From contig JAAWLY010000026.1 in assembly GCA_022798155.1 (NCBI GenBank), forward strand, positions 1 to 17,064: a stretch of DNA of 17,064 nt, read 5' to 3'. The position numbers and the translations under genes were made by a program. Shown here piece after piece: positions 5,819 through 13,171 of this stretch. Each line of letters begins with the position of its first letter. The first letter of the stretch is position 1. Source of the DNA: Lawsonibacter sp. GTDB taxonomy: Bacteria; Bacillota; Clostridia; Oscillospirales; Oscillospiraceae. The notes under the pieces are model-generated. The model had not been told where the DNA came from. It worked only from the letters and a program-made list of their open reading frames with translations, and ran no database searches.

Positions 5819-6862
5819 TTGGACGAACTGCGGCAGCTGCCCATGCCCCTTCTCACCTGGTACCGGGAAAACGCCAGGGACCTGCCCTGGCGGCGGACAT
5901 CTGAGCCTTACCGGATATGGGTATCTGAAATCATGCTCCAGCAAACCCGGGTGGCGGCGGTGCTGGACTATTACCGCCGCTTTTTAGAGGCCGCCCCCGA
6001 TATCTCCAGCCTGGCCGCTCTGCCGGAGGACCAGCTGATGAAGCTGTGGCAGGGGCTGGGATACTACAGTCGGGCGAGAAATCTGCAAAAAGCCGCCTGT
6101 CAGATTGTTGACAATTACGGCGGTGTATTCCCAAATACTTATGAGGACATACGGGCTCTGGCCGGGGTGGGGGACTACACCGCCGGGGCAATTTCTTCCA
6201 TCGCCTTTGGCCTGCCCGTCCCGGCGGTGGACGGCAATGTTCTCCGGGTGGCGGCACGGATCACCGGGGACGGCGGCGACGTCACCACCCCCGCCATGAA
6301 GAAGAAGGTGACCCAGGCCCTGGGCGAGGTAATCCCTCTGGACGCCCCGGGGGACTTCAACCAGGCTATGATGGAGCTGGGGGCAACCGTCTGCCTGCCC
6401 AACGGTGCGCCCCTGTGTGAGCGGTGCCCAGCGGCTCATCTTTGCCGGGCCTTTCAGGAGGGCCGGACCGGGGAGCTGCCCGTCAAGGCAGCCAAGAAGG
6501 CCCGGCGGGTGGAGGCGCGCACGGTCTATCTCCTCTTTTACCGGGACAGCGTAGCCCTGCGCCGCCGCCCCGAGCGGGGTCTGCTGGCCGGGCTGTGGGA
6601 GTATCCCAACGAGCTGTCCAGCGGGACGGACTGGCTGTCCCGTTGGGGGCTGTCCGCCGCCCTGGAGCGGGCGGGGACAGGCAGGCACATCTTCTCCCAC
6701 ATTGAATGGCACATGACCGCCCTGGCCGGGGAGCTGGACCGTCCAGACCTTCCCGAGGGCTGGGTGTGGGCCGGCCGGGCGGAGCTGCGGGATACCTACG
6801 CCGTCCCCAATGCGTTCCAGAGCTTTGCCCAGGTCGTTGCGGACCGCTTGGGGCACTTTTGA
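5819..6862 (+). CDS. mutY: A/G-specific adenine DNA glycosylase MutY
   Basis: A 347-residue repair enzyme that removes adenine mispaired with 8-oxoguanine. The catalytic glutamate is E37 in SEIMLQQTRV. The helix-hairpin-helix is LAGVGDYTAGAI (114-125), and the catalytic aspartate is D138 in VDGNVLRV. The [4Fe-4S] cysteines are C192, C200, C203 and C209, spaced C-x7-C-x2-C-x5-C; the E. coli type is C-x6. The C-terminal NUDIX-like domain (about 230-347) carries FSH at 292-294, the loop that reads 8-oxoG in Geobacillus MutY. The start is the TTG at 5819, with GAGAGGAG 7 bases upstream; it gives the normal N-terminus before LLTWYRENARDLPWR, and no in-frame ATG lies between. It heads a cluster with the pflX-like gene. 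Confidence 0.96.
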   Translation: MDELRQLPMPLLTWYRENARDLPWRRTSEPYRIWVSEIMLQQTRVAAVLDYYRRFLEAAPDISSLAALPEDQLMKLWQGLGYYSRARNLQKAACQIVDNYGGVFPNTYEDIRALAGVGDYTAGAISSIAFGLPVPAVDGNVLRVAARITGDGGDVTTPAMKKKVTQALGEVIPLDAPGDFNQAMMELGATVCLPNGAPLCERCPAAHLCRAFQEGRTGELPVKAAKKARRVEARTVYLLFYRDSVALRRRPERGLLAGLWEYPNELSSGTDWLSRWGLSAALERAGTGRHIFSHIEWHMTALAGELDRPDLPEGWVWAGRAELRDTYAVPNAFQSFAQVVADRLGHF

Positions 6863-6875
6863 GAGGAGAACTGCC

Positions 6876-7754
6876 ATGATCTGCACACTCTGTCCCCGGA
6901 ACTGCGGAGCGGAACGCACAGACACCACCGGAACAGGATACTGCCGGATGCCTGTTCTCCCCGTCCTGGCCCGGGCCGCCCTCCACCACTGGGAGGAGCC
7001 GCCCATCTCGGGCACCCGGGGTTCCGGGACCATCTTCTTCTCCGGCTGCTCCCTGGGCTGTGTGTTCTGCCAGAATGAAAAGATCAGCCGCCAGGGCTTC
7101 GGCCGGGCGGTCACCCTGGACCGCCTGCGGGAAATTTGTGGGGCCCTCATCGCTCAGGGGGCCCACAACCTGAATTTTGTCAACCCCACTCACTATACCC
7201 ACATCCTGACCGCTCTGCTGGAGGGCTGGCGGCCCCCTGTCCCTGTTGTATTTAACACAGGGGGATATGACAGAGTGGATACCCTGAAAATGCTGGAGGG
7301 CAAGGTGGACGTCTACCTCCCCGACCTGAAGTATCTGGACGGAGACACCGCCCGCCGGTATTCCAAGGCCTTCAACTATCCAGAGATTGCCACCGCCGCC
7401 ATTCGGGAGATGGTCCGTCAGACCGGACCCTGCCGGTTTGATGAAAACGGATTGTTATATAGAGGCACAATAATACGACACCTTATCCTTCCCGGCCAGG
7501 TGAACCAGGCCAAGGCAGTGATGGACTGGATGGCCCAGGAGTTTGCGCCGGGAACCGTGCTGTTCTCCCTGATGAGCCAGTACACCCCCTGGGGGGACTT
7601 GTCCGCCTGCCCGGAGCTGGACCGCCGCCTGCGCCCCGGCGAGATGCGGACCGCCCAGGCGTACATGGAAAACCTGGGGCTGGCCGGCTTCACCCAGGAG
7701 CGGACCTCCGCCAGGGAGGAGTACACGCCGCCCTTTGATTTGACGGGGGTGTAA
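6876..7754 (+). CDS. Radical SAM protein, PflX-like
   Basis: A 292-residue radical SAM enzyme. The [4Fe-4S]-SAM motif is C58-x3-C62-x2-C65 (GCSLGCVFCQN). An extra N-terminal cysteine group, C3, C6, C10 and C23 (MICTLCPRNC...GYC), matches the PflX/COG1313 family, whose members resemble pyruvate formate-lyase activases but have no settled substrate. Later family landmarks are FVNPTHYTHI, VVFNTGGYD, DVYLPDLKYLD, LILPGQVNQ and SLMSQYTP. GAGAGGAGAA (6861-6870) overlaps the mutY stop, and the ATG at 6876 is 13 bases after it, so the two are cotranscribed. An upstream in-frame extension to 6810 lies inside mutY and is rejected. No glycyl-radical enzyme is nearby, so the partner is unknown. Confidence 0.88.
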   Translation: MICTLCPRNCGAERTDTTGTGYCRMPVLPVLARAALHHWEEPPISGTRGSGTIFFSGCSLGCVFCQNEKISRQGFGRAVTLDRLREICGALIAQGAHNLNFVNPTHYTHILTALLEGWRPPVPVVFNTGGYDRVDTLKMLEGKVDVYLPDLKYLDGDTARRYSKAFNYPEIATAAIREMVRQTGPCRFDENGLLYRGTIIRHLILPGQVNQAKAVMDWMAQEFAPGTVLFSLMSQYTPWGDLSACPELDRRLRPGEMRTAQAYMENLGLAGFTQERTSAREEYTPPFDLTGV

Positions 7755-7756
7755 CC

Positions 7757-8068
7757 GTGAACGATTTTTGGGTCGGTTCCTGGCTCCATTGTCCGCCAGA
7801 GGGAATGTTTGTCAACGACCGTCGGATCATTCTTAAAAAACTGTGCTTTGGCCCTGCGGAGGCGCACATCTGGTTTGTCACAGAAGACGGAGGCTGCTGG
7901 CATGAACATCAGCTCTTGGAGGGCATCCAGGCGGGGGATCGCTTTCTGGAGCCGGTCAGCTGGAACACACTGCGTCGGCTCTTGGACAGCGAGATCTCCC
8001 TCTGCCGGCAGCTTCACCAGAAGCATCTGATTCCCCTGCTCCAACAGGAGCTGGACCGTCAGCAATAG
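7757..8068 (+). CDS. Small unrecognised protein downstream of the pflX-like gene
   Basis: A 103-residue soluble protein I do not recognise. It starts with GTG at 7757, two bases after the stop of the radical SAM gene, and has no separate strong ribosome site (only a GGGGGTG stretch inside the preceding stop region), so translation is probably coupled. The first half is strand-like and aromatic-rich (FWVGSWLHC, EAHIWFVTEDGGCWHEH). The last third (about 70-103, TLRRLLDSEISLCRQLHQKHLIPLLQQELDRQQ) is a predicted amphipathic helix. Cysteines are at 12, 30, 47 and 83. Tight linkage suggests a role with the radical SAM enzyme, but that is inference only. Confidence 0.7.
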   Translation: MNDFWVGSWLHCPPEGMFVNDRRIILKKLCFGPAEAHIWFVTEDGGCWHEHQLLEGIQAGDRFLEPVSWNTLRRLLDSEISLCRQLHQKHLIPLLQQELDRQQ

Positions 8069-8118
8069 GCAAATTCCCCTTTGCAACCAATAGTTGCCGG
8101 ATAGTTGGTAGCTTATCA

Positions 8119-8145
8119 TCGAAAATCAGCTATACTGGCTTTCGA
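8119..8145. promoter_or_regulatory. Dyad operator candidate over the -10 of the XRE gene
   Basis: TCGAAAATCAG (8119-8129) and CTGGCTTTCGA (8135-8145) are inverted with 9 of 11 matches around a 5-base centre. A -10-like TATACT (8131-8136) lies in the middle, and the right arm runs into the ribosome site GAGGTGA (8144-8150). No good -35 is seen at 16-18 bases; TTGGTA (8105-8110) is 20 bases away. A repressor bound here would block the promoter. A direct repeat ATAGTTG (8090-8096, 8101-8107) lies just upstream. Confidence 0.55.
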
Positions 8146-8155
8146 GGTGATTCAA

Positions 8156-8767
8156 ATGACATTGGGTAAAAAAATCAAAGAACAGCGGACCGCCCACGGT
8201 CTGTCTCAGGAGATGCTGGCGGAAACAATGGGTGTCAGCCGTCAAGCGGTGACCAAGTGGGAGGCGGGCCAGTCCGCCCCCAGCTCCGAAAAGCTCATCG
8301 GGCTTGCAAAGCTGTTTCAGATTTCCTTGGACGATCTGATTGGCAATGAGATGGCACCCAGCCAGGCGCCCCAGGGAAAACAACCTAACCCCATCCTGCG
8401 GACCAACCTGACCCGGCTGGCCATTACACTCCACGCCGCTTTCGGGTATGCCACCGCACAGCACCTCTGGAGCCGCGTGAAGGTCTATCATTCCTATTCA
8501 GATATGGCGCCGGTTATTTTCTCAGCCGTTATGCTGCTTTTGTGCTCGATCTGGATGGCCTCGAACCACCGTTTTGAGCCCGACCTGAAACAGCGGAAGA
8601 AGAACACCCGGATTGAGCTGCTCTACTGCCTAATCCAGCTGGGGATCGCGTATTTGATTATCTACGCCGGGATCGGCCTTGTGGGAGCGATACTGATGTT
8701 AGTTACGGCGTTTGTCTACATTGTTGTAATCAACCCCAAGTACATGAACCGGAAGCTGACAAAGTAA
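8156..8767 (+). CDS. XRE-family regulator with a C-terminal membrane domain
   Basis: A 203-residue protein in two parts. Residues 1-65 are a Cro/C1-type helix-turn-helix domain (LGKKIKEQRTAHGLSQEMLAETMGVSRQAVTKWEAGQSAPS), with the recognition helix around SRQAVTKWE, ending LISLDDLIG-like at FQISLDDLIGNE. After a linker of about 20 residues come several hydrophobic segments: about 118-135 (APVIFSAVMLLLCSIWMA), 156-171 and 173-192, with a weaker one near 85-105. A loop rich in basic residues (EPDLKQRKKNTR) separates two of them. It is therefore probably a membrane-tethered DNA-binding protein, as is common in Firmicutes. GAGGTGA lies 5 bases before the ATG at 8156; the open frame upstream to 8105 runs through the promoter. 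No partner gene is next to it. Confidence 0.87.
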   Translation: MTLGKKIKEQRTAHGLSQEMLAETMGVSRQAVTKWEAGQSAPSSEKLIGLAKLFQISLDDLIGNEMAPSQAPQGKQPNPILRTNLTRLAITLHAAFGYATAQHLWSRVKVYHSYSDMAPVIFSAVMLLLCSIWMASNHRFEPDLKQRKKNTRIELLYCLIQLGIAYLIIYAGIGLVGAILMLVTAFVYIVVINPKYMNRKLTK

Positions 8768-8773
8768 GAACGA

Positions 8774-8799
8774 AAGCTTGACGGAACACAGTCAGGCTT
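8774..8799 (+). terminator. Weak terminator-like hairpin after the XRE gene
   Basis: AAGCTTGAC (8774-8782) pairs with GTCAGGCTT (8791-8799), 9 bp with one G-U pair and an 8-base loop, followed by CTTCATTG. The poor T-tract makes it a weak terminator. Confidence 0.45.
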
Positions 8800-8869
8800 C
8801 TTCATTGAAGTATTCAGCAAAATTTGCTAAAATCGGACACAAGGGAACGCCAGTTAAGGCGGAGCTGTT

Positions 8870-9349
8870 TTATTTGTGGTAAGACGAGCCCTCCTGGATT
8901 TTAAAGGCCCGGTAGAGCTGCTCCAGGAGCATGACCCGGGCCAGGTGGTGGGGGAAGGTCATGGGGGACATGGACAGCTGGACATTGGCCGACCCCTTGA
9001 TGGAGGGGTGCAGACCGTGGCTGCCGCCAATCAGAAAGACCAGATGCTTGTCCTGGCTCCCCTGGGCGGGGATCATGTGGGCCATCTCCTCGCTGGAGCG
9101 CATCCGGCCCTCCACGCACAGGGCGACCACCCGGGAACTGGGAGGAATCTTAGCCCGGATGGCGTCCCCCTCCTTGTTCAGGGCGTTGGCGATCTCTCCC
9201 AGTGTGGGCTCCTTGGACAGCTTGACCTCGGGAATTTCCACCAGCGTCAATTTGCAGTAGGCGGACAGCCGCTTCATATACTCGGCACAGGCGTCCTTGT
9301 AAAACTTTTCCTTCAGCTTGCCCACACAGATCAGATAGACGCTCAGCAT
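8870..9349 (-). CDS. rlmH: 23S rRNA (pseudouridine-1915-N3)-methyltransferase RlmH
   Basis: A 159-residue SPOUT-class (trefoil knot) methyltransferase that methylates pseudouridine 1915 in helix 69 of the assembled 70S ribosome, using SAM. The SAM-binding knot is seen as LVFLIGGSHGL (GGSHG at 108-112) and LSMSPMTFPHHLARVMLLEQLYRAFKI, and the C-terminus ends in YHK as is usual for the family. Upstream, GRMRSSEEMA is also a conserved segment. Length matches the family (about 155-160). AAGGAGG (9361-9355) precedes the ATG, which overlaps the end of the walJ gene by 7 bases. The walJ-rlmH proximity is shared with Bacillus and many other Firmicutes. Confidence 0.97.
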   Translation of the reverse strand: MLSVYLICVGKLKEKFYKDACAEYMKRLSAYCKLTLVEIPEVKLSKEPTLGEIANALNKEGDAIRAKIPPSSRVVALCVEGRMRSSEEMAHMIPAQGSQDKHLVFLIGGSHGLHPSIKGSANVQLSMSPMTFPHHLARVMLLEQLYRAFKIQEGSSYHK

Positions 9350-10155
9350 ACCGCCGCCTCCTTCCCCAAAACGAAGGTCGGGCCCGGCGTACCGGCAGGG
9401 GCCACCGACAGGGCAATATCCCGCTCCGGGTCACAGCCTATGGCCAGCAGCCGGCAGCGCGCCACCTCATAGGCCCGGGCGGGGGTGTTGTTGGTCCGGG
9501 ACAGGTGGGCCAGGACCACGGTTTTTGTCCCGGACTCCACCGCAAAGGCGGCCAGCTCCGCCCCCGCCTCGTTGGACAGGTGGCCGTAGTCCCCCAAAAT
9601 CCGCTGCTTTAAGTAGTAGGGGTAGGGTCCCGTCTTGACCCAGTCCTCGTCGTGGTTGGTCTCACACACCAACAGGTCACAGCCCTCCACAGTCCGGCGG
9701 ACCTCCGGGGTAACATATCCCAGGTCGGTACACAGCACCATCCGGCTCTCACCGCCGGCGATGGAATAGCCTACGCTGCCCGCCGCGTCGTGGGGAGTGG
9801 GGAAGGACTCCACCCATAGAGCGCCAATCTGCAGCCCTGTGCCCGCCTGCTGTACCCGGAACAGGTCTTTTACCTCGTCACACCGGTTTTTCCGGTACCA
9901 CTCCAGGCAGGTGGGGCGGGTGGCATAGATGGGGACATCCACCTTTTTTGTAAACACCCGCAGGCCGGACACATGGTCGCTGTGCTCGTGGGTGAGGAGG
10001 ATGGCGGACAGCATCTCCGGCCTGACTCCCAGCGCCGCCAGTCCGCTGGTAATTCGCTTGGCGGAAATGCCCATGTCCAGCAGAATGTGGGTATCTCCGC
10101 AGGACACCAGGGCGGCGTTTCCCTGAGAGCCGCTGGCCAAAGTGGTAAAGGTCAC
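9343..10155 (-). CDS. walJ: MBL-fold metallohydrolase, WalJ/YycJ (VicX) type
   Basis: A 270-residue metallo-beta-lactamase-fold protein. The metal-binding motif is THEHSDH (H56, H58, D60, H61), with further likely ligands H122 (FPTPHDA), D144 (LCTDLGY) and H217 (VLAHLSRTNNTP). The N-terminus FTTLASGSQGNAALV...ILLDMGIS and the AILLTHEHSDHVSGL block are those of YycJ/WalJ. In Bacillus-type genomes that gene lies near the WalRK two-component genes and is linked to coordinating cell division with DNA replication; a nuclease activity has been suggested. WalRK is not in this window. The start is GTG at 10155, with AGGGGGAAG just upstream. It lies between murA and rlmH on the same strand, a terminator-like hairpin separating it from murA. 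Confidence 0.92.
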   Translation of the reverse strand: MTFTTLASGSQGNAALVSCGDTHILLDMGISAKRITSGLAALGVRPEMLSAILLTHEHSDHVSGLRVFTKKVDVPIYATRPTCLEWYRKNRCDEVKDLFRVQQAGTGLQIGALWVESFPTPHDAAGSVGYSIAGGESRMVLCTDLGYVTPEVRRTVEGCDLLVCETNHDEDWVKTGPYPYYLKQRILGDYGHLSNEAGAELAAFAVESGTKTVVLAHLSRTNNTPARAYEVARCRLLAIGCDPERDIALSVAPAGTPGPTFVLGKEAAVC

Positions 10156-10175
10156 TTTTCTTCCCCCTCAATCAG

Positions 10176-10202
10176 AAAACGGACGGCCAAAGGGCCGCCC
10201 GT
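10176..10202 (-). terminator. Terminator-like hairpin between murA and walJ
   Basis: On the minus strand ACGGGCGGCC pairs with GGCCGTCCGT (10202-10193 with 10188-10179), 10 bp with one G-U pair and a 4-base loop, followed by TTTTC. It sits 14 bases after the murA stop and just before the walJ ribosome site. It probably lets only part of the murA transcription pass into walJ-rlmH. Confidence 0.7.
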
Positions 10203-10216
10203 TCATCATTTCTGTC

Positions 10217-11512
10217 TCAGCCCACCTGGGACTGCTCCTCTTCGCCCGGAATATTTACGATCCGGATGTCGGCACCCAAGTTGGCCAGCTTTTCCACAAT
10301 GTTTTCGTAGCCCCGCTCGATGTGGTAGATGCCGTCGATTTCAGTGGTCCCCTGGGCGGCCAGGCCGGCAATAACCATGGCGGCTCCGGCCCGCAGGTCG
10401 CAGGCGTGGACAGGGGCGCCCGTCAGGTGGTCAACCCCCTCGATGACGGCTATCTTGCCGTCCACCTGGATCTGGGCCCCCATACGGCGGAACTCATCCA
10501 CATAGCGGTAGCGGTTGTCCCACACGCCCTCGGTGAGGACGCTGGTCCCCCGGGCAATGCACAGCACGGCGGCAATCTGGGGCTGCATGTCGGTGGGAAA
10601 ACCGGGGTAGGGCATGGTCTTTACGTTGACCCGGCTCATAGGGCCCTCCCGGCGCAGGAGAATGGCGTCGTCCTGTTCCTCCACATCCACCCCCATCTCC
10701 ACCAGCTTGGCGGTAATGCAGTCCAGGTGCTTGGGAATCACGTTTTTGATGAGCACCTCGCCGCCCGCGGCGGCCACGGCGGTCATATAGGTACCCGCCT
10801 CGATCTGGTCGGGGATGATGGAGTAGGAGCCGCCCCGCAGCCGATCTACCCCGCGAATCTTGATGACGTCGGTGCCGGCCCCCCGGATATCCGCGCCCAT
10901 GGAGTTGAGGAAGTTGGCCAGGTCCACGATGTGAGGCTCTTTGGCGGCGTTTTCGATGATAGTCATACCGCTGGCCAGAGTGGCGGCCAGCATGATGTTC
11001 ATGGTAGCGCCCACCGAGACAATGTCCAGATACACCTGCCCGCCGGACAGCCGGCCGCCGCCGGGCACCCGGGCGTAGATCAGGCCGTTGCGCACGTCTA
11101 CCTCCGCCCCCATGGAAACAAAACCCTTAATATGCTGGTCCACAGGCCGCCCGCCCAGGTCGCAGCCGCCGGGGAGGGGGACCTCAGCCCAGCTGAACCG
11201 GCTGAGCAGCGCGCCCACCAGGTAGTAGCTGGCCCTGATCTTCCGGGCCAGCTCATAGGGGACCTGACGGTTGCGGATGTGGGAACAATCCACCTCAACG
11301 GTGGTCCGGTTGATGGTACGGACATCTGCCCCCAGCTCCCGCAGGATCTGGAGAATCAGTGTTACATCGCTGATCTGTGGGACATTTTCGATGCGGCAGA
11401 CGCCGTCTACCAGCAGGGCGGCAGGGATGATAGCCACAGCGGCATTTTTGGCTCCGCTGATTTGAATGGTTCCATGGAGGGGATTGCCCCCGCGGATAAG
11501 ATATTTGGTCAA
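10217..11512 (-). CDS. murA: UDP-N-acetylglucosamine 1-carboxyvinyltransferase MurA
   Basis: A 431-residue cytoplasmic enzyme that transfers enolpyruvate from PEP to UDP-GlcNAc, the first committed step of peptidoglycan synthesis and the fosfomycin target. The catalytic loop cysteine is C117 in LPGGCDLGGRPVDQH, so the fosfomycin-sensitive residue is kept. K22 in ISGAKNAA, PDQIEAGTYM and GFPTDMQPQ are other active-site blocks. The start is taken as TTG at 11512: AAGAGGG lies 8 bases upstream and the product then begins MTKYLIRGGNPLHG, the usual MurA N-terminus. An ATG at 11533 would add 7 residues but has no ribosome site. The C-terminal EEEQSQVG tail is a short acidic extension. Confidence 0.96.
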   Translation of the reverse strand: MTKYLIRGGNPLHGTIQISGAKNAAVAIIPAALLVDGVCRIENVPQISDVTLILQILRELGADVRTINRTTVEVDCSHIRNRQVPYELARKIRASYYLVGALLSRFSWAEVPLPGGCDLGGRPVDQHIKGFVSMGAEVDVRNGLIYARVPGGGRLSGGQVYLDIVSVGATMNIMLAATLASGMTIIENAAKEPHIVDLANFLNSMGADIRGAGTDVIKIRGVDRLRGGSYSIIPDQIEAGTYMTAVAAAGGEVLIKNVIPKHLDCITAKLVEMGVDVEEQDDAILLRREGPMSRVNVKTMPYPGFPTDMQPQIAAVLCIARGTSVLTEGVWDNRYRYVDEFRRMGAQIQVDGKIAVIEGVDHLTGAPVHACDLRAGAAMVIAGLAAQGTTEIDGIYHIERGYENIVEKLANLGADIRIVNIPGEEEQSQVG

Positions 11513-11624
11513 CGAATGCACCCTCTTTTCCATGTCTTGGAATCTATAGAATAATACGGCGCAGGCGCCATATGTAAAATCATGAAAATCACCGCCCGTA
11601 ACAAGGGCGCGATGAACCGGATAT

Positions 11625-11653
11625 ATTATAGCACTATTATGTCCGACTTGCAA
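11625..11653 (-). promoter_or_regulatory. Promoter of murA
   Basis: On the minus strand TTGCAA (11653-11648), a 17-base spacer and consensus TATAAT (11630-11625). The start of transcription would be near 11618, giving a leader of about 105 bases. A GTCC/GGAC and GCAA/TTGC interrupted inverted repeat (11641-11667) covers the -35. Confidence 0.8.
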
Positions 11654-11683
11654 CAAAAATTGCGGACCTATGAACAAATTGTT

Positions 11684-11726
11684 AAAAAAGACGGACAGCA
11701 GAGTGAAAAAGCCGCCTCCGCTGTCC
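11684..11726 (-). terminator. Intrinsic terminator of hemW
   Basis: On the minus strand GGACAGCGGAG (11726-11716) pairs with CTCTGCTGTCC (11703-11693), 11 bp with one G-U pair and a 12-base loop, followed by GTC and six Ts (11689-11684). It separates hemW from the murA promoter. Confidence 0.8.
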
Positions 11727-11798
11727 AATGCTTAAAATTTTCCTATTATTTTTAAGGTCAAATGGTGGGCTGGCGCGTCATGGCGGACGGTACCCGCC

Positions 11799-13022
11799 CT
11801 AGGGCCGTTTCCCCTGAAACTGCTCCCGGACCCGGGGCAGCAGCTCAGACAGCCGGGAGCGCTCCTGACGCTCCATCAAGTCGCCGATGAGCTGGTTAGA
11901 CACCAGAAATCCCTTGGGCGTCAGCCGCCAGCGGCCCTCCCGGGTCTTTTCCGCCCAGCCCTGGACTGCAAACTCCTCCAGCCGCTCCTCCAGAGGGGCA
12001 AAATCCATAAAATACCGCCCCCGATACTCCCACTCCTCCACGCCGTGGGCGGTGCGCAGACTGAGCATCAGATATTCGCTGCTCCGCTCCTCCTGAGGGA
12101 TCAAGTCCTCGCTGTCCAGCAGAGGGACATTCCCCTCCAGAACCCCCCGGATATAGCCCTCAAGGTCCCGGACCCAGGCGTACCGCCGGCCACCGAAGTC
12201 GGAGTGGGCCCCAGGCCCAAAGCCGGCATAGGGCTTCAGCAGCCAGTAGCGCAGGTTGTGCCGGGAGGCAAAACCGGGCCTTGCAAAGTTGGAAATCTCA
12301 TACTGCTCATAACCCGCCTGGGCCAGCCGGTCCACCGTCCACAGATACAGGTCCGCCTGGGCGTCGTCGTCGGGCAGGACTTCTCCGGCGGCCACCCGGG
12401 CGGCCAGGGGGGTGCCCTCCTCCACCTTCAGGCCGTAGCAGGACAGGTGCTCCGGATTCAGGGACAGGGCATGCTCCACCGTATGCCGCCAGCTGTCCAT
12501 GCTCTGGCCGGGCAGGCCGTAGATCAGGTCCAGAGAGAGGTTTTTCAGCTTGGCTTTCCGCGCCGCAGCCACCGCCTCGTCCCCCTGCTCCACTGTGTGA
12601 GGGCGGTGGACGGCCTCTAGCTCCGCCGGACAGGCGGACTGCAGCCCCAGGGATATCCGGTTAAACCCGCCGCGCCGCAGGTCCCGCAGACTTTTAAAAT
12701 CGGCGCTGTCCGGGTTGGCCTCAAAGGTGATCTCCGCATCCCGCTCCACATGGTACAGCTTCTTGATCGCCGACAACAGCTCACGCAGCCGTTTTTGACC
12801 GTAGTAGCTGGGGGTGCCGCCGCCAAAATAGATGGTGTCAACCGAAAAACTATGGGCCGGCAGGGCGGTCTCCTTTAAATGGGTCAGCAGCGCCTTCTGG
12901 TAGTCGTCCATCCGCGCCTCACGCCCGGACAGGGAGTAGAAGTCGCAGTAGTCGCACTTGCTGCGGCAGAAAGGAATGTGAATGTAAAGCCCCAGCTTGT
13001 CCTTGCTCGCCTTGTTCCTCAT
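11799..13022 (-). CDS. hemW: Radical SAM heme chaperone HemW
   Basis: A 407-residue radical SAM protein. The cluster motif is C19-x3-C23-x2-C26 followed by DF (FCRSKCDYCDF). The fourth cysteine of true HemN coproporphyrinogen dehydrogenase (CxxxCxxCxC) is absent, which places it with HemW, a heme-binding chaperone that delivers heme to respiratory proteins. Other family blocks are IYFGGGTPS (67-71 for GGGTP), FEANPDS, RISLGLQS, LDLIYGLPGQS, YEISNFARPGFASRHNLRYW and GFGPGAHS; the C-terminal part is the usual HemN_C-like domain. The ATG at 13022 follows AAGGGGGA by 6 bases. In Clostridia it often neighbours lepA or hrcA; here it stands as a single gene with its own promoter and terminator. Confidence 0.93.
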   Translation of the reverse strand: MRNKASKDKLGLYIHIPFCRSKCDYCDFYSLSGREARMDDYQKALLTHLKETALPAHSFSVDTIYFGGGTPSYYGQKRLRELLSAIKKLYHVERDAEITFEANPDSADFKSLRDLRRGGFNRISLGLQSACPAELEAVHRPHTVEQGDEAVAAARKAKLKNLSLDLIYGLPGQSMDSWRHTVEHALSLNPEHLSCYGLKVEEGTPLAARVAAGEVLPDDDAQADLYLWTVDRLAQAGYEQYEISNFARPGFASRHNLRYWLLKPYAGFGPGAHSDFGGRRYAWVRDLEGYIRGVLEGNVPLLDSEDLIPQEERSSEYLMLSLRTAHGVEEWEYRGRYFMDFAPLEERLEEFAVQGWAEKTREGRWRLTPKGFLVSNQLIGDLMERQERSRLSELLPRVREQFQGKRP

Positions 13023-13048
13023 TGCGCGTCCCCCTTTATGTTTCCCCT

Positions 13049-13067
13049 ATTATACCAGGGAATTCCC
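13049..13067 (-). promoter_or_regulatory. Likely hemW promoter (-10) with adjacent palindrome
   Basis: A consensus TATAAT on the minus strand (13054-13049), 26 bases before the ATG. At 17 bases upstream the -35 is poor (TGTGCA). A perfect 10-bp palindrome, GGGAATTCCC (13058-13067), occupies the spacer and could be an operator. Confidence 0.5.
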
Positions 13068-13171
13068 CCCCTGCACAGAGAAATTTTTGTCGAAAAAGAG
13101 CGCACTGCCCCCTCATTTCCAATAAATGTATGAAAACGTGCAATTTTTCCGGGAGTTCCGGCAGTTATTGA

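Noticed and set aside
5984..7150. A 388-codon open frame on the minus strand
   Set aside because: It lies opposite mutY and the start of the pflX-like gene, both of which have clear catalytic motifs.
10142..11554. A 470-codon open frame on the plus strand
   Set aside because: It is the shadow of murA on the opposite strand; murA has full motif support, and the shadow has low-complexity His/Gly/Pro-rich content and no family features.
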